DNA from: Deltaproteobacteria bacterium
GTDB lineage: Bacteria > Myxococcota > Polyangia > Haliangiales > Haliangiaceae
Length of the DNA stretch: 7,243 nt
Direction of reading: 5' to 3'
NCBI GenBank assembly: GCA_018262455.1
Contig: JAGSPR010000355.1
Span: 1 to 7,243, forward strand
Shown: one piece after another, positions 5,538-7,243 of the stretch
How positions within the stretch are numbered: the stretch's first letter is position 1
Layout of the letters: every line of letters begins with the position of its first letter
Position numbers and translations under genes: made by a program
Notes under the pieces: generated by a model
The model's database searches: none
What the model was told of the DNA's origin: nothing
The model's input: only the letters and a program-made list of their open reading frames with translations

Positions 5538-7243
5538 CTAGCGGGGGCGTCGTCGACGAAGCAGGAGGCCGAGCACGCCGAGCCCCGCGAGCACGTTGCC
5601 GGCGCGCAGCGGGCCGGCATCGCAGCAGCCACCATCGCCGCCGTCATCGCTGCCCTGACACGAGGCGTTGTCGGGGACCACGGTCGGAAACGGCGTGCCG
5701 ACGATGCCCGAGAACGCGACGTCATCGATCTCCCAGCCTGGGCCGCCCGCGGCGCCGTCGGTCCCGATCCTGAACCGGAGCTGGAACTGTCTGCCCGCGA
5801 GCTGGGTGCCGAAGTCGAGGGTGACGACGTCGGTGCCCGGATACGACGGGCTATCACCGGTGAACGCGGGGCTGCCGGCGAGCGGGTTGCCCGACTGATC
5901 GGTGAGCGGCGTCGCGCTGTAGCCCGGCGCGATCCCGAGCGTGGTGATGTCCGACCACGTCGCCAGGCCATCGACCGCATACTCGATGACACCACCATCG
6001 AACGCGGTGTCATCGCTGAACTCGAACGAGTAGCGATGGGTGAACGTCACGACGAGCGGGTCGCTGTCGCTGGCCCTGAGGATCGGCGAGGCGAGGCTCG
6101 TGTCGCTCGCGATCCCCAGATCGGCCCCGTGCCAGAGCCCGTCGAGCGCGGTCTCCTGCAGCGTGGTCCAGCCGGCCCCGTTCTCGTTCTGCGGCGTCCA
6201 CACACTCGCGGCGGAATCGAACGAGTCGGTCGCGGAGCTCCCGAACACCTCGTCGACGTTCATCCGGATCTTGAACGGCGTGGTCAGCGTCGCGTCGCAG
6301 GATCCGGTCGCGGTGATCACGAGCGAGAGCTCGCCATCGACCGCCTCGGTGGCGGTGTCGTCGAGCTGGACGTCGAGCTCGAGCTCGATCGTGGTGTAGG
6401 GCGGCATGGTCGCGATCGGGGCCGGCTGCGAGACGATGGTGACGCCCGCGGTGGGCGAACCGAGCGTCACGTTGACGTCGGTGATCGTCTCAGGACCGGG
6501 GTTGGTGACCGGCACCCTGATCCGCGCGGTCTCGCCGTCATCGAGCACGCCGTCATCGTCGCAGCTGACGACCGAGTCAGTGAATGTCGTGGCGCCGACC
6601 ACGGCCCGCCCGCGCACCTCCGTGCTCTCGACGATGCCGAGGAAGTCCGCGCTGTTCCGCGGCGGCGACACCGCACAGCTGCCGAGCCCGCGTCGTGCGA
6701 ACGCGGCGGCCATCACCGCTTGATCGGCGGGGCTGCCGGCGAACGCGGCCGCGAGGATCGCGTCGCGGGTCTCCGTGGGCGTGCCGTCCTCGGGCGCCAG
6801 CAACAGCCCGGCCACGACATACTCCGCCATCTTCTGGCGGGTCTCGTCGAACGACGTGCCGGCGTGCTGCAACGCGACGTAGGCCTCCCACATCGCCGAT
6901 GCCCACACCTCGCCGGCGTTGTGGACCTCGGCGTTGTTGCCGAACGCAAGGAACGGGTGCGTGGTCGGCAGCGCCTCCCCCGCGGCCATGTGACGGAACG
7001 ACAGCGAGTTGACCGCCTGGTTCACGCTGTAGGGCGCGCGCCGGATCCCGAAGTACGCCGGATCGTCGGAGAAGCTTGGCGTGGTGTAGACGCTGAACGG
7101 ATAGGCGCCGTCGAGGTCGTCGCCCTCGCGCGCCATCAACATCAGCGCCGAGAAGTCACCCCAGCCCTCGCTGAGCGCGCCGCACATCGTCGTGTTGCAG
7201 CTCTGGAGCCGATGGTGGAGGTAGTGACCGAACTCGTGGGCCA
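5538..7243 (-). CDS. M36 (fungalysin)-like secreted metallopeptidase, C-terminal part, with MYXO-CTERM-like tail
   Basis: The gene runs off the window end; 567 residues are visible, and the N-terminal signal, propeptide and start of the catalytic domain are missing. Numbering from the first complete codon, the zinc motif HEFGH is at 2-6 and the third ligand is probably Glu25 in SEGWGDF. EVHNAGEVWASAMWEAY (from 105) and TETRDAIL fit the M36 catalytic domain, which ends near 205. A beta-sandwich domain follows (about 210-325, DDGETARIRVPVTNPG). A jelly-roll/MAM-like domain (about 340-515) ends in GWEIDDVAFSG, as in immune-inhibitor-A-type proteases. The tail has Cys539-Cys540, a short hydrophobic segment (about 547-561) and RRRRPR at the end, like MYXO-CTERM sorting signals of myxobacteria. 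It is predicted to be exported, surface-sorted and proteolytic, consistent with predation or nutrient scavenging (inference). Confidence 0.9.
   Translation of the reverse strand, partial: AHEFGHYLHHRLQSCNTTMCGALSEGWGDFSALMLMAREGDDLDGAYPFSVYTTPSFSDDPAYFGIRRAPYSVNQAVNSLSFRHMAAGEALPTTHPFLAFGNNAEVHNAGEVWASAMWEAYVALQHAGTSFDETRQKMAEYVVAGLLLAPEDGTPTETRDAILAAAFAGSPADQAVMAAAFARRGLGSCAVSPPRNSADFLGIVESTEVRGRAVVGATTFTDSVVSCDDDGVLDDGETARIRVPVTNPGPETITDVNVTLGSPTAGVTIVSQPAPIATMPPYTTIELELDVQLDDTATEAVDGELSLVITATGSCDATLTTPFKIRMNVDEVFGSSATDSFDSAASVWTPQNENGAGWTTLQETALDGLWHGADLGIASDTSLASPILRASDSDPLVVTFTHRYSFEFSDDTAFDGGVIEYAVDGLATWSDITTLGIAPGYSATPLTDQSGNPLAGSPAFTGDSPSYPGTDVVTLDFGTQLAGRQFQLRFRIGTDGAAGGPGWEIDDVAFSGIVGTPFPTVVPDNASCQGSDDGGDGGCCDAGPLRAGNVLAGLGVLGLLLRRRRPR

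Noticed and set aside
4243..5541. Plus-strand open frame of 432 codons overlapping cysK in another frame
   Set aside because: It is extremely Arg/Ala/Pro-rich with no motif, while cysK in the other frame carries all active-site motifs. It is a shadow.
5495..6013. Long N-terminal extension of the 81-residue gene
   Set aside because: The extension overlaps the protease coding region on the same strand in another frame, is Ser/Arg/Ala-rich, and homology-like structure begins only at the methionine at 5494.

Overview
This window is a GC-rich chromosomal segment that probably comes from a myxobacterium-like member of the Myxococcota. The evidence for that origin is a secreted metallopeptidase ending in a Cys-Cys, hydrophobic helix and poly-Arg tail of the MYXO-CTERM type, and a Cys-rich lipoprotein with an acidic DDDVVDGKADS linker, a style common in that phylum. 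I see no rRNA, tRNA, CRISPR array, insertion sequence or phage gene. The window is densely coding, and the longest gap is about 165 bases.

Layout from left to right. (1) Bases 105-1007 (+) encode an isoaspartyl peptidase/plant-type asparaginase (Ntn-hydrolase). (2) Bases 1174-2124 (+) encode an outer-envelope lipoprotein with an internal duplication and an eight-cysteine C-terminal module. (3) On the minus strand three genes lie head to tail: yfcF-type glutathione transferase (4195-3548), an ArsR-family repressor (3516-3210) and a VAT-1-like medium-chain NADPH quinone oxidoreductase (3136-2135). (4) Bases 4295-5236 (+) encode a CysK-type cysteine synthase, divergent from yfcF. (5) An 81-residue PRC-barrel-like small protein (5494-5249, -) converges on cysK. 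(6) The minus-strand gene at 5538-7243 is the C-terminal part of an M36 (fungalysin)-like metallopeptidase, cut by the window end just upstream of its HEFGH zinc motif.

The most system-like part is the yfcF-arsR-oxidoreductase cassette. It pairs glutathione transfer with enal/quinone reduction under a small winged-helix repressor. A TTGACA -35 box overlaps the yfcF stop codon and sits 17 bp from a TATTGA box, which places the predicted transcript start at the arsR GTG codon, so arsR may be leaderless. TTCGA-containing repeats lie between the promoter elements of arsR and again just upstream of the oxidoreductase, which suggests one repressor controlling both. Cysteine synthase next door would supply a thiol precursor, but no shared regulation is visible in the sequence.

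Both convergent gene junctions (lipoprotein/oxidoreductase and cysK/small protein) have only 10-12 bases between stop codons, and each is spanned by a short perfect inverted repeat that may act as a two-way terminator. No wholly new multi-gene system is evident. The candidates for novelty are the regulatory arrangement of the detoxification cassette and the duplicated Cys-rich lipoprotein.
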